This document shows positions 46,284 through 59,015 of a stretch of 64,000 nt of DNA, in pieces. The position numbers and the translations under genes were made by a program. Location of the stretch: assembly GCA_001466705.2 (NCBI GenBank), contig LATX02000144.1, positions 682,001 to 746,000 on the forward strand. Direction: 5' to 3'. Below the pieces are notes generated by a model. The model saw only the letters and a list, made by a program, of their open reading frames with translations. It had not been told where the DNA came from and ran no database searches. Numbering within the stretch: the first letter of the stretch is position 1; each line of letters starts with the position of its first letter. Source of the DNA: Moniliophthora roreri. Taxonomy: Eukaryota; Basidiomycota; Agaricomycetes; Agaricales; Marasmiaceae.

Positions 46284-49208
46284 CTACCCTGTTCTCTGAG
46301 CTGTTTGACCTAATCCCTGGGCAAATCGTCCACCGCGACCACGAGCACCACCTACAAACGCAATTAGAATCACAACGCAAAAGGAAAATATGACCCCTAC
46401 CTCTTGTGCCTCGCGTCCCTTCACGCTTGCCTCTTCTCTCTTGCGTCTGCTCTCCCCTTTTCTCGCCCTGCTTGCCGTCCGTACGGTCTCCCCATCCGGC
46501 CGTGCCACCCATCTTGACATCCAGAATCTTCTCATTCTGGTCAGCAATTGCATTGACCTTTTCAGCAATCATCAGTGCTAATTGCTGCTGCCGCGATACT
46601 TCAACACGATGGAATACAATGACACCACCAGACTGGTCCAGCGACGCGGAGAGCTCTTCGTTCCAGATCATCTTCGATACGATGGAGGTCACTGAACGGA
46701 GAGGTAGAGAGAACGTTCTAGCGAGGAGAGATAAGGAGAGAGTACTGTAATGTGGTGCGTACGTGAAGAGGTAGGTGCGAAGACCTTGCTCTTGTATCCG
46801 CCTGTGTAACCATCTTAAGCCCTGGGTCTGCAGTTGAGAACTGAAGTTACTTACTTGGCCAGCATCTCTTTGACACTCGTAGCCTCAGGCATGAGACTCC
46901 AAATTTTGATACTCTGGATAAGATCACGGCACTTTTCCCATTCGCCGTCCTGCAGTGCTTTACTGGCTTGCATGATGTGATCCCTAGTGCTTTCCGGAGG
47001 CCCAGTGAACACTTGACGGTCGGCGAAGTCGAGCAAACGCCTGAACGGTTTGGAGATAGCCTTTCGCTTAGACTCCTCGGAGTCTATGCTAGCAAGCAGA
47101 GGAATCTCGATGAGCATGCTAGAAACCAAGAATGCGGCTTCCAGTAACTCAGTATTGATGTGCATGTGGAAAGGCAGTTGTCTCTGCTTCTCTGCTTTTT
47201 CTTGTTCTGGCGTGAGCACTTGGAACCTCTGCTGATGGACGCCCTGAGCCAAAAGCTCCTTCACACGTTGGGTGGTGAAGATATCCTGGAGCATGGCTTG
47301 CGCTTCCCTAATCAAACCTGATCTAAATGCACAGAGACCAAGCTGAACGACTGTGCGGTTGTAAAGTATTTGCGTTGCTACATCTGCCGAGTGAATTGAT
47401 TCCTGGAGATGGGACATGAGCAACATGTCACGGGCAGTGTGGAAGTCGTTGTGGAGAGCATGGTGGTAGATGTGGCTGAGCATCGCCCGTGTTCGAAGAA
47501 GCGAATTCCCTGATTTGTATAGATAAACGCAGAGCTCATGTATCAGGGTTGAAGTAGACCCTTTGGAGGCGAGAGTAGTGGTAGGTTTGATGTCGGAAGC
47601 CTCAGCGGCGGCCTCCAAAGCTTGAACGACCGGGTCAGGCTACGTAACACGCAATTAATGTACAGTCCTCAATATGACCAGATGGAACGGACCTTGGAGT
47701 AGATATGTTCCAGTCTACGCATGATGACTCGACTCAGCGGATCATCCTGTTTCGTCTTCTCGTAGAATGCTTGCGCTCGACAAATCGTGCAATAGAGCAC
47801 TTTCTCGTCCTTGAGCCTTTCCACATATTCCGTACCGTGGGGATCGATGTTCTGGAGGCTACGCGTGAACTCATCATCGAGCCGATCGATGAAACTGATA
47901 ATGCTGCCGCGAACGCGTACGATGCCATCTTTTTCAGTAGCTGGTGAGCGTTCTACGAGCTCGTCATAATCCTCAGTGATTTCTTGGATGGAGTATGCTG
48001 GGTCCAAAGTGACAATGGCGACAAGCTGGTCAACTTCCCGTTGAGCAGAGAGCCACATGTCTATTGGCATGTAAGTAGTGACCGAGGAATTGTAATCGAA
48101 TCGAGACGAGACCAGGGCAAGGAGAACACGGATACGCTGATAAGAAGTAACAGCAATCTCGAGTAATCGCTCAAGGATCCGAATTTGTTCAGCACGATCA
48201 GTGTTCTGATTAAACAATGAGTACATCTACTGAATGACGGTATCATGATCACTGACTTTCTTTCCTCGGGCTTCTTGGACAACTTGCAAGCTCTTGAAAA
48301 TACCTTCCGTCGTAAGCTGCATGGTTTTGCCACCTTTGCCAACAGACTGGAATCCATCTTCAACATCTCCGGCAGCAGCTGCTTCGGTTGCGGTAGATGG
48401 TCTTCCACCTGCTGGCGCTGGCACCTCCTTGGAAATAGCTGCTGTGTATTCCCGCTCGAAGGCTTCCGGGTCCTTCGGATACATCCTTAGCACGAAGTCT
48501 ATCAAAGTTGACAAGATAACTTACAGCTTGGTATTTAGCGATATCTTGCTCGTACTCCTTCATAGCCTTCCGGACTTTTTGCCTGGTTGCCGTCAACGCC
48601 TTTGCGTTTGTGGCGTTCATTTTCTTCTTCGCTTCCTTCTCCTTAGCCTGAGTTGTTGCCACAGACGATTCCAACGTCGTAAGGGTTTTGATATAGAACG
48701 GCGGGACAGGTTCCGATACATTGTGCTGTCGCTGAATCATTCGTACCAACTTATCAAACTCTGTTCAGCGGAACAGTATTTTCAGTCCAATTGCCTTCGT
48801 GAAATAGACACAGCACTCACCATTCGATATTGCGACCCAGTCATTGATTTTGAGGGCATTCTCCATCGTTTTCCCCGTCGCCTCCATCTCTGCCAATCTC
48901 TTTTCCTGAGCACTCAAAATCCGAATACCTGTCCGCCCTTCCTCATCGTCATCACTTTCTTCGTCTTCCGAGTCGCTTCTGAGAAATGCTGACTTTTTGG
49001 GTTTCGGCGCGTCACTTTCACTTTCGCTTTCTTCTTCAGACGAGGAATCACTGGAATCTGAACCCGCTGTTCGCAAGAATCGGGACATGGCTGGTTTTGC
49101 TGCAGGTGTGGGTTTGGCAGGACCCTCGTCGCCGCTGGACATGAGCTCATCCTCAGATGACTCGGTGTCAGAGTCGGAATCGCCTGCTTGTCTGAAGAAT
49201 CGAGACAT
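46284..49208 (-). CDS. NIP1: Translation initiation factor eIF3 subunit c
   Basis: This is a core eIF3 subunit that binds the 40S and links eIF1/eIF5. The N-terminus is the characteristic [14 protein letters not shown] followed by acidic Ser-rich blocks with a second SRFLR motif ([20 protein letters not shown]) and [14 protein letters not shown]. Then come [20 protein letters not shown] and [14 protein letters not shown]. The long helical body includes [40 protein letters not shown] and [20 protein letters not shown]. The PCI part shows [20 protein letters not shown] and [18 protein letters not shown]. The winged-helix end is [20 protein letters not shown]. The C-terminus is Arg/Gly-rich. About six introns are inferred. 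Length fits the family (about 850 residues). Confidence 0.93.
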
Positions 49209-49546
49209 GATGAAGAAAGACTTGTGCAGTCAAGGGAGCGCTTGAAAAAAAAATCTAAAGATCGCGGTTACGGTACCGATTATTTGATAGTATTTGCCAT
49301 GATCATCTCACACTCGATTCTTCCAAAGAGGATAATAAATATGAGCAACACACTAGCACTAAAGTACAGTGTACAGGTACAAGCGAGGTATGTACATGAA
49401 GCTAAGATATAAATTAAAGAGACAAAGAATGGGCTACAGGCATGGGTATGTATAGGTATCATGGCACGTTTGCACAAGCAGATCAAAAAACTATAATCTT
49501 TCCTTTTTTGCACTTTCCTTTGAAATGGTGTCGAGGTAGTCTCTGT
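49209..49546. other. Spacer between two minus-strand genes
   Basis: This spacer contains the upstream region of eIF3c and the 3' flank of the unknown gene. It includes AT-rich words and a poly-A/T run near 49247. No gene or RNA could be supported. Confidence 0.35.
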
Positions 49547-51062
49547 TCATCTAGAACGAGAGGAATCATACCCAGGATCACTGCTCCTGGAGTGGTGTCT
49601 GGAATGGTGGCGGTGGTGGCGGTGTTTGTGGTGACGATGTCTCTTGTGCGGCTTCGTGTAAACAACAAGCTGGTTCTGCGGTGTCATGCCAGGTGTAGGC
49701 ACACTGACTAGGCCCCCAGCATTGACGTATTGGGTCTGTGGTTGGACGTAGCCATAACCCATGTTCATACTGGTACTACGGGGGCGCATGTAGCCGTTGG
49801 GATAATAAGAACTGCCTGTTATAGCACTTGTCGCGTATGGATGGCCAGGAGAGCCACCAGGCATGATCACTCCATTTCCGTAGTGGGAGCCGTATGACCC
49901 ATATGACCCGACGTGCCCACTGTAACCGCTGGAAGAGGACATGGCAGATCCAGGTACAGATGGAATGGGCATAGCAGCGGATGAAGCGTGACTTGTAGGA
50001 TATTGGGGCAGGGGATGACGGAACGAGGGCGACCGAGAGCGGTGACGAGAGTATGAGCGATGACTTCTGGAAAACAGAGCATCTGTATCGTAGGCATAAG
50101 GATCATACTCGTCATAGGAGCCACGGTGAGGGCCTAGAGTCCGTCCCCTTGGAAAGTCATCCTCGTCACGATACCGGTTCTAGGAAACTATTTAGTCACC
50201 GTTACACCTCATCCTTGAAAGCTCCCTACCCAAAAGAAGAGCTGAGAAGCAGTGGCTGCAGCAGCTTCAGCAGCAGTCCTCCTCGTATACGGGTCCATAC
50301 TTTGAGGCAAGTACTGCAATAATTTCGTGGCTTACCAACAGTTTCAGTCTCAAGCCGAGGTATTACGATAGATACACGAACCTTCGGCAACAGCTAGACC
50401 AATCAAACCTTCTCTTTGGCGTTCTACATCTCCACTGAGTGGCTCGTAAAGTGTTGATCTATGGTGGATCCAGCTGCGATAAGCTTCGTATGCAGCCGCA
50501 TGTCCAATCTGATTGGGTAACATCTGGGCAAGGTGACCCTATAAACCAGTTAGAGATTATACAGAGAACGTCAGTTGATACATACCAAACCACCGTAGGC
50601 GCGTTGATGCCAGTGGCGGGCCTCATGAATGCCTACGCCGAAGGAGCCCGAAGGTCTATAGTCCCGGATGTCTCTTACTCTGTTCCAAGCATGATCATAG
50701 AGAGACCTGTCGGAAAGAGGATAAAAAGGTTCAGAAAAATCGCCGGGCTCATCGTAGAACATTGTGGGAGGAAGGAATGCTCACAGATCAGGACTGGGAG
50801 CATGGGCGCGATAGAAATCAATTCCACCCCCTGCATAAAGGAGAAATCGGTAAGCAACGTGTTTGGTGTCAAAGTAAAAAGAAGTGTTTACATACACGAG
50901 GGCTGTGGGTGAAAAGATGGTGCTGGGGGTGCCCCAAACTGGAACTAAATCAAAGTTATGACCGGTTAGGCATCTGGCATCAACGCGAGAAGTTCTGACG
51001 TGAAAACGTACTCGATTTGTCCCCCAGTTCGGGTTGTATTGCTGGTAGTAAGGATAGGCCAT
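49547..51062 (-). CDS. Uncharacterised protein with Pro/Gln-rich start and His/Arg/Ser tail
   Basis: Several exons are inferred. The N-terminus is MAYPYYQQYNPNWGTNR joined to FQFGAPPAPSFHPQPS and then WGGIDFYRAHAPSPD. A likely folded helical part follows: SLYDHAWNRVRDIRDYRPSG, FGVGIHEARHWHQRAYGGL, then AAAYEAYRSWIHHRSLYEPL and ERQREGLIGLAVAEASKLLQ with TAAEAAAATASQLFF. The C-terminal third is low-complexity, Tyr/Ser/Gly-rich and then strongly basic (KRHRHHKHRHHRHHSRHHS). I recall this WGGxDxYRAHA plus ExxREGLIGLAxAEA layout from unnamed basidiomycete proteins but know no function. The tail suggests binding to nucleic acid or metal, or phase-separating behaviour, which is speculation. The start is the first ATG. 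Divergent from COG5 by 144 bp. Confidence 0.68.
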
Positions 51063-51206
51063 TTGACGGGGTGGTGGTGGTAAAGGGAAGAAAAGTTGAA
51101 AATGCGGACAGAGTCCATCATGGAGCCCTAGCCCAATACGTCATGTGCCATCGCGCAGCGTACACGCTGGATTTGACATGCTTGCACGCTTTTTGACACG
51201 CCTTAC

Positions 51207-54200
51207 ATGTCCCTCGATTACTCGGTCTTTGCTTCTCCCTCCTTTGACCCAAACGATTATGCAAATGCTGTCCTTGCTGGCGACCCATATCCACCACCCA
51301 GTGACGTCGCAGTCGGCAAAACCACAAAATTAAACCCACCAGAAGCTTCAACAAAGGAGGAAATATCTTTGGCAATCTCAAAACTCTCCACTGGTATCGA
51401 TGATGTGGCAAAGCAAATTAAAACTCTTGTGAATATCGATAACTGTCACTTGGAGCCGTCATTCACGTTTGAGTTTAGGTCACAGCTCGCCATGAAGGGC
51501 TACTTGCGCAAGCTGCCAGTGCAAACCAACTTTCGGGTAGTCTGCATTCAGTGCGGACCGGTCTAACAGACCTCGATTCTTCAGTGGAAAAGTAAATGTC
51601 TTATCTTCAGATATTATCTTGTTATTTGACGCGTTGATAGGTTGCGCCTCAAAATCCGCGTCCCCTATGAACTCATGCAGACCAAAGTCTCCCGACTGGA
51701 GAAACTCCAACACGCCTCTGATCTACTTCGTCGCACCTCGCGTTTCATAGTTTTGGCGCGAAGATTGTTAAGCCAAATGGCCGAGATGGATTCGTTGGGT
51801 CCTGCAACATCAGACACAAATGCTCCCAAGCCATCCGAGAACGCAACTCTGTTGAATGTGAACGAAGATATTGAAGACGAGAAGGAAAGGACGATCGCTA
51901 AAGCAGCTCTCAGCATAGCTGAATTAGGTGCGCACCGCACCTACATCTCTCTACTACCACCCCTGAACCATCTAAACAGTGGCGCTCCTAGGGGACCCGA
52001 AAGACACACTAAATAACGCTGAAAACGGTACTACAGATACCGTAGACTCAGCTCAGGTGTTGTCAGACGTAAACAGAAACTCAGAATCCAAGCTTCTCCT
52101 CCGTTCAGTAAATGCCGTGAACGCATTCATACCATTTATAGAGGAATCTCGGACCAAAGTCACAAGTGAGATGGAAAACATGGTATTGACTGGGCTGGCC
52201 ACTCTTGTGCGGTTTCATGTCTCCATTTTAGTCCCGCAGGCGCTAAGCTATGATCTAGAATCAATCAATCCTAGCGTCGTCCCTACAAACGGCGTATAAC
52301 CTTCGCGTTTTACCTCAGCTTGTCCAGAGTCTTATCTCGGATCTTTCCCAAGCTGTTGAGGACCGAATACGGACTGCTTTTGACATGAACAAGATTTCCC
52401 GGGACGTTCTGGGCAAAGGTGCAAACGTTTCTTGTGACGACATTTCCGCGGTGTCGCTGATTGATACCTCACCCAGATGCTGCATCAAGCCCTTCCCAAA
52501 CTCAGTCACCCACTTTGTATCGCTCACGAGTCCGGACGGAGCCCACAAATGTCACTGCACCTCAATGGACTGCTGCATTATGGACAAGACTTGAGAAGAT
52601 GATAGAGGATATGGCCGACTGCTGCGTGAAGGTGAGAGCCTACATACCATCCTCAAATATCATAGTTGAGGCGGATTCAATCTTTCTGGCTTCTAAAATG
52701 ATGTATCTCCGCGAAACATATTCTTACCCCGTCTGGTTTAGGTTTACACGCTTGAGAAAGTTCTCAAGCTGAAGAAAGATACCGTCTCTCAGATCGTGTT
52801 CCTTGATGAGGCTATGAAGGTTGGCGCTCAGTTATCATCTGACAAACATGTCATACTGACTAGCATTGTGGCGTTGAATAGCTGCTTGAGAACACGCCCA
52901 GCGCAACTTTTTGGACGGCTCTAAGCAGGTCATTAGAGAAGACTACCCGGGATTCTGCAAAGGGTCAGCCGCTGGAGTTCAGTCGAGGGATGTCACTTAT
53001 CTAAAACGTTCCTTTCTTAGCTTCGACGTTCTTGCAGCAAGCATTGAGCTCAGGTTATCCCCGGCTTCTCCGTCTGTTCCATGAGTTCTTTGCTAAGGTT
53101 GCCGTTTACACCGACACGGTTTACATTCACACATATCAGAGGTTCGTCCCCAATCATACATCATTGTCTTCGAATGTACTGATGGCTCAAACTGCTAGTC
53201 CGGAAACAATCCTTGTGTTGCGCGCACTCTCCAACTTTGAGACACTGTACCTTGCACGCTCCACGAATAGATTGATTGAAGCTGTCGGCCAGGCGTTCGC
53301 AGGAACTACCCGCGGTTCCCCTCCAGGTGCAACTGAAGCCGTTAACCTCACAAGAACTTTAGCAAATGAACTCGATGCTGCGAGATTCGATCCGCTCCTC
53401 CTACGTTCTGTGGCCAAGAATGTAGCATCCAGTCTGGATACGGTGCTTAGCAGAATCGAAGGATCGGTTCGTACAAGGTCTCCGGGTCACACTTCGTTGA
53501 TTTGACAGTATACTCCTTAGGTGATTAAGGATCGCTATGCTACAATTCTCGTTGGACCGTCTGCAACTCCGTCGCAAGTGGTCAACGCATCATTGTCAAG
53601 TTTCCTTTACCATTGTTATTCCAGAATATCGAGGCTTTTTGATGAGCATTCGGAGGAAGTCTCCCGAGTGTTGATCCCAAGCGCTGAGGTATGCTAATGG
53701 TCTTATGCAGGCAGCCGCGTGGAGCTGATCAGCGTGACAGAAATTGAAAGCAGCATACAATGAGATTGTTGATCCTTTGTTAAATGCAATCCGACGAGAC
53801 CTTGGGAATATCATTGACAGGATCCATCGAACAGACTTTGGAACGTCAGACCCCACCGCCGGAATGGGAGGTGCTTCCCTGTATATGAAAGATCTAGTCG
53901 ATAAGCTTTCTTTCATACGGAGCGAAATTCTAGCCAAGTTTGCGGTAGGGGATGATACTGAGACATGGTGCGTATCTCAATCGGAAAAATAAACGCGTCA
54001 CTAATCATGACACAGGGTGGTTTCCATCGTCAAGTTCGTTCTGAAGACCTTCGTACGGCACGTTTCCATAACAAAGCCCTTGAGCGAGAGCGGCAAATTA
54101 CAGATGACAAGCGACATGACAGAACTCGAGTTCGCACTTAGTGCCTTTATGGTCGACCCTCAGAGTAAACGGGGCGAGAGCTTGGATAGTATTGGAGAAG

Positions 54201-54589
54201 AATATCACACATTACGAGCGATGAGGTGAGCTATTTCTTTCATCGACCACAACTCCGGATTGACCATACATTCCTTTCATAGACACCTGTTGTTCTTGGA
54301 CAATGCGAATCTTGCGTCGCCATCACATACTTCTGGTCTTCCGGCGTTGATTATTCTTAATCATATCCTGGTTAGATCACCGTTACCCCTTCCCCACACT
54401 TATCATGGCTGGCAAGACGCGGAGTATGTCAAGTATGTTGATGAACATTCGGAGCAGCAGATGTTTTCGCTGGTAGAATCCGCTTTGGACAGATGGGAGA
54501 AGATTAACGCCAGTGAAGGAGTGAGCTCCGAAGACGGGGAAGAGTACGTTGAGCTGGCACGAAAAGTTCTGAGAAACTCGGCTAGATAA
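51207..54589 (+). CDS. COG5: Conserved oligomeric Golgi complex subunit 5
   Basis: Cog5 belongs to lobe B of the COG tether, which recycles Golgi enzymes. The N-terminus YSVFASPSFDPNDYANAVLA GDPYPP is the standard Cog5 opening. EEISLAISKLSTGIDDVAKQ follows. The next join gives VTARHEGLLAQAASANQLSG, LTDLDSSVEKLRLKIRVPYE and LMQTKVSRLEKLQHASDLLR RTSRF, the conserved coiled region. Later segments are FIPFIEESRTKVTSEMENMV, SRVRTEPTNVTAPQWTAALW, SSGYPRLLRLFHEFFAKVAV, NFETLYLARSTNRLIEAVGQ AF, and VIKDRYATILVGP. The end is VRHVSITKPLSESGKLQMTS DMTELEFAL. About ten short introns are needed and most were checked for frame. The first ATG was used. Confidence 0.9.
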
Positions 54590-54660
54590 GATTAGATACA
54601 TGGCAGCTTATATAAAGATCAAACTTTTTCTGGAGGAAGCGACTCATCAGGGCTGCAGCT

Positions 54661-55844
54661 ATGGCTAGTTTTGTCCTCCGTGCTCGGGCTGCCCCAAAGC
54701 TCATTCCAGCTCGTCTCCTCTCAACCTCAGCCGTGACACGACAGTCTGAACCGCCCAAACCTCCAAAACCCATCGATGACTCCACTTCAGCGTTGGACTA
54801 CAAAAGGCTGCAAAGAACTCGTCCACCCCCACTGCCAGCCATGGACCTTCCCCGCAACAGGACTGCTGAAGAGGCTGTGACAAACATTCTTTATAATACG
54901 CCACCACCTAGTTTGCAACCATTCAAAAAGTGATTATCACTATCTATTATGTTGCAGGAATTTAACGAGTCATTACAGGCACATCCTCAACTGCCTAGTG
55001 CAGAACGAACCGGGTGTTCTATCTCGCGTTTCCGGAATTCTAGCAGGAAGAGGCTTTAACATTGACTCTCTAGTGGTGTGCAGGACTGAGATTCGCGACC
55101 TCAGTCGTATGTGCATTGTCCTCAGTGGACAAGATGGTGTTGTCGAGCAAGCTCGTAGACAACTTGAAGATCTCGTACGTCAAGTCATTCAGTATACCAC
55201 TACGGGAGTTGTCGCTAACTGTCCTCTCTCACGTAGGTTCCCGTGTGGGCTGTCCTGGACTACACCGACACCCGTACCATTACCAGAGAACTCCTTCTCG
55301 TCAAGGTCTCCATCCTGGGTCCTGAGTATCTGGAGGAGCAACTAGTTGGCGGACCATCACATGAACCTCGGCGCCTTTCGTCCGAAGAAAAACTCGAGCG
55401 TGAGGCTATCCTTGCCCAGAACTTTGAACGCAGTGCACATCCGGAGCAATCGACAGCTGATGCGGATTTGCATACCCCGAGTGGTGCCACTCTCACCCCT
55501 TCACAAGCCCTACGTTTGAAGCATCAGCATTTACATTCGATAAATACTCTTGCCTCCCAGTTTGGCGCGAAGATTGTGGACGTCAGCGAGAACAGCGTTA
55601 TCGTTGAGCTTACAGCCAAAACGTCTCGAGTGGAGGCTTTCCTCAGCCTAGTAAAACCATTTGGCATTCTCGAAGCTGCGAGGACGGGTAAGTGTCACTC
55701 GAACCACGCGTTAAGAATGCATGCTAATTTCTGTCTGTAGGCTTAATGGCAATGCCCCGAACGCCGATTAGCGGTTCGGCCGAAGATGAGCTTGTCGAGA
55801 ACCTGACTGGTTCCGTTGATGCTAGCCTCCTGCCACCTGGTTAA
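54661..55844 (+). CDS. ILV6: Acetolactate synthase regulatory (small) subunit, mitochondrial
   Basis: Four exons (54661-54929, 54979-55174, 55237-55687, 55741-55844) give 339 residues. Ilv6 activates Ilv2 and confers valine feedback in branched-chain amino acid synthesis. The N-terminus is an Arg/Ala/Ser presequence (FVLRARAAPKLIPARLLST). The ACT domain starts HILNCLVQNEPGVLSRVSGI LAGRGFNIDSL, followed by DLVPVWAVLDYTDTRTITREL and LLVKVSILGPEYLEEQL. A hydrophilic fungal insert (about residues 225-265) precedes the second conserved part: QHLHSINTLASQFGAKIVDV, NSVIVELTAKTSRVEAFLSL VKPFGILEAARTG and LMAMPRTPI. All parts are intact. Only 71 bp separate it from the COG5 stop, so its promoter must be very compact or lie inside COG5. 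Confidence 0.93.
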
Positions 55845-56114
55845 GTCAAGGTTGAGCATATAGCACGCGAGAACGCTGTATAGGTATCAGAATAAATATC
55901 ATCTTTTTTTACGACAACAATAACAAGGCACAGCAAGATGCGAATTATAGTAAGTATAGTAAGGTTTCCTTGTCCGTACGTGAACCTACGGAAGTCCCTA
56001 AAAATATAAAAATGTGGATGTATCGGTGTTGAAATACAAATGTAAGCACACAAAACCCGACGAGGAGAGAAATTAGTGCGAACGGAACGTGTCCGTAGTG
56101 AGCTTAGTTCCATG

Positions 56115-58605
56115 TTAACTTTTGTTCGAAGGCAATATCGCGTTGATCTTTTCAACCCAATTAGCAGCCATTTGTGGGTCTAGAGTAGCATAATGGTAAT
56201 TCTTGGATGACTAGACGGACTATTAGTATGCTGCTGAAGGCCATGTGCAACTCAAAGAAGTACTCACAGATAGCACGACAAATTCTCTATCTCCTTTCAA
56301 CTCTGCGCTAGACACGGCGCCTCGTGCTTCCTTCTCTCTCCCATCTTTCGCATTTGTACCGCTCTGCTCCATGGGGAGCAAGAGTTCTGCCTTTATTGCA
56401 ACTCCTTCAGACGCCTTCTCCCGAAGCTTAAAACAAAGCAATCGACGGTTTGTCAAAATCAATTCTCGAATTTTGGGCTTCATTTGAACACTCGCAATCG
56501 GCAAAAGCCGACTGGCTCGGCGACGCATCGAACGAGCTTCAACGGATGAGCGAAGGAGGACGGTTTCTCCTTCAGCCAAACCAAGTACGGCGACCCTACA
56601 AGAATTGGTTAATTGTAGCTGCATGTGTACCCAGGTTGAGAACATACAAGTCAATGCGAGGTCCGTGACCCTGTATAGGAGTCATTGTTTGGCTTCTACC
56701 TCTTTCGCAGTCGTCCTCAGAATCGTCGGGTAGTTGATCCGTGGGTCCCTTCAAAGCATGTATGCTGGCCGCCAGCTTTCCCACCTCATCATCAGCACCA
56801 TCAGACGAGGAAGTAGAATGATCCCAAATAGCTGGAGGGCGAGGTCGCTTAGTTTCAACCGGGCTGGCTTCAAGGGCACGTGTTTCGCCCATAGGCCCAA
56901 TCGCGAGATCGACAGACTGTGCTGGTGGATTTTGGAAAACATCTTGTCGGAAAAGCGCTCGTTGTGGTTCATCCGAATCTGAAGCCCACGGTACTCCGTC
57001 GCTACCATCACTCAAGGTATGGTCGTCCCAAGTTGCGCCAACGTCTTCCCAATCTTTATCGGCTCCTTTGGCAAGGGGGTGTTCGCGTTTTACAAGACCA
57101 GGTTCTAATGGCGGTGCGGGATCTGACCAAAGGGTTTCCCAAATCACACCGGAAAAGAATGGGTGAGATCGAAGGGCCGACATATCGTTCCTTTCACCGC
57201 TTGGACCCCCACCCAATCGTTGGTTAGGGTCACGGACCTAGGTATTATCGAAGTCAGCACATGGAAACACCATTAAGCCTTGGCATGAACATACCAGTAA
57301 CTTCTGCACTAAATCCTTAGCCTTCTCATCGAAGGATTCCGGGAATGAGTAGTCCATTTGCTTGACTTTCTGCAGAGTGAGGAACTCGGAGAGTCCAGAG
57401 AATGCGAAGCGGCCAGCAAGCATCTGATACAGCATGCACCCAAGCGCCCAAAGATCAGAACTAAAAGCAGCGTCAGATGGTTGTTGTTTGATAAAGACCA
57501 AGCTACATCACCTCTTGCTCGTTTCGTTCGCTTCCAACAATTCTGGAGCAACATACTGTGCGGTCCCAACAAATTTCTCGGCCTCATCTGATGATAACAT
57601 CGATTCGAGGTTAGCTCGACGCGGGTAAAAAATGACCCAAGCTCGCCTGGATATTCAAGGTCTTTTGCTGTACCGAAATCGGCAATCTTAATACGCCAGG
57701 AGTCGTCGAGTAACACGTTTTCCGGCTTCATATCTCTGCGAAAAGCATTGACAAAAGGAATAAAAAACGTTACTAATAAGGACCACGTACCTGTGAATGA
57801 TGCCTTTCCCATGCATATAGTCCAGAGCATCCACGAGCTGAGCAGCATAATACTGAGCACACCTCGTCGACAGGGAGCCCAAACGCGAGATCAATGATTG
57901 CATTTCACCATTGCTAGCAAGGTCCAGTATGAAATCTGGTCAAGATTTAGTCGACTCTCCGAAGATGGTAGGACCGCCACGCACACAGACTAGCTGCATC
58001 TTGGAACGCGGCGTACAGGCGTACAATACCGGGGTGACCAGGTAGCAGCTTCATGAGGGCCTTTCTCTCCACGGAAGGTACTGATATCTTTTGTTTTCGT
58101 ATCAAGTATGCCTTGTCGATGACCTTGATGGCGTATTTTCGCCCACTAGTGGTTAGGGTAGCACTCATAACCTAAAGTAATAAACAGTCAATGTGGGGGC
58201 GCAATCTTTTCTTTTAAGAGAAGAACGCACTGTTGAATACGACCCTTCACCAAGAGTTTCTCCAAACTCGAAGTCGTCAATAGACACCATGATGTTTCGT
58301 CCTCTCGATTTCGACCTCGTTTTGGAGGCCGCTCTGCTGTGAGGCGAGTCATTCGCTATGGCAAGCTCCTTCGGAAGATATGCTGGAGGTCTTGATGATC
58401 TAGGAGACGGAGAAGCAGGACTTCTCGTTCGAGGTGAGGAGAAAGTTCGTATTGGCCGAGGTCGAGGGGTATTAAGGAGGGTTGGATTAGCTTCATTAGA
58501 GATTTCAGAGCTAGAAGTGGATATAACAGAGGCGTTTCTGCTCAAGGCCACCAATGTAGAGTGAGAAGCATTTGGAGAGGAATTGGTAACGTCGACCTTT
58601 AGCAT
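56115..58605 (-). CDS. PDK1/Pkh-type AGC protein kinase with C-terminal PH-like domain
   Basis: This kinase phosphorylates the activation loop of other AGC kinases and signals for membrane stress and cell integrity in fungi. After a Ser/Pro-rich N-terminus comes IDDFEFGETLGEGSYSTV (P-loop), then KYAIKVIDKAYLIRKQK (ATP Lys). Next is YYAAQLVDALDYMHGKGIIH with RDMKPENVLLDD (catalytic loop, Met for the usual Leu). IKIADFGTAKDLEYP leads, through a GC-AG intron (57646-57588), to DEAEKFVGTAQYVAPELLEA. LWALGCMLYQMLAGRFAF and RLGGGPSGERNDMSALRSH follow. After a long acidic linker the last part (VLRSSVEARSMRRRASRLLP, IRELILTNRRLLCFKLREKA, MAANWVEKINAILPS) resembles the PH domain of PDK1. No hydrophobic-motif tail is seen, as expected for this group. 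Confidence 0.87.
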
Positions 58606-59015
58606 GCAGTCTCAACAAGTGCAGATCCAGATGAAGGTCCAACGTTTGTCAAGTCACAACTCCTGGTGTGACGCAATTTGCAGCAAGGTCTACGTACTGC
58701 TCTGGCGGCAAGTTGAACTTGGGCTCAAATTCTTCTCCAATGCAGACGATATTATACAGATACAGATGGGGATGCATGCGATAATAATATGGATAACGAA
58801 TCGAAAGAGCAGATGGAGAAAAGCAGATAATCCAGATGCAAAGCGATAGGTTTGGAATGTGGGTGATACTAAGATATACGAAAGCAACAGCACAGCGATG
58901 GTGAGTGAAGCGGGAGGTCATTCGAAGCAAATATGTATTTTAGATGAAGGGCAAAAACATAAGCACCGTAAGTAATGGGGGATAGAATCGAGACGGAAAT
59001 GAAGGTACTAGTCCA
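58606..59015. other. Spacer between PDK1-like and HMG-box genes
   Basis: This 410-bp stretch lies between two minus-strand genes. It should hold the PDK1-like upstream region (left) and the HMG gene's 3' UTR (right). Short frames on both strands show no domain. Confidence 0.35.
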
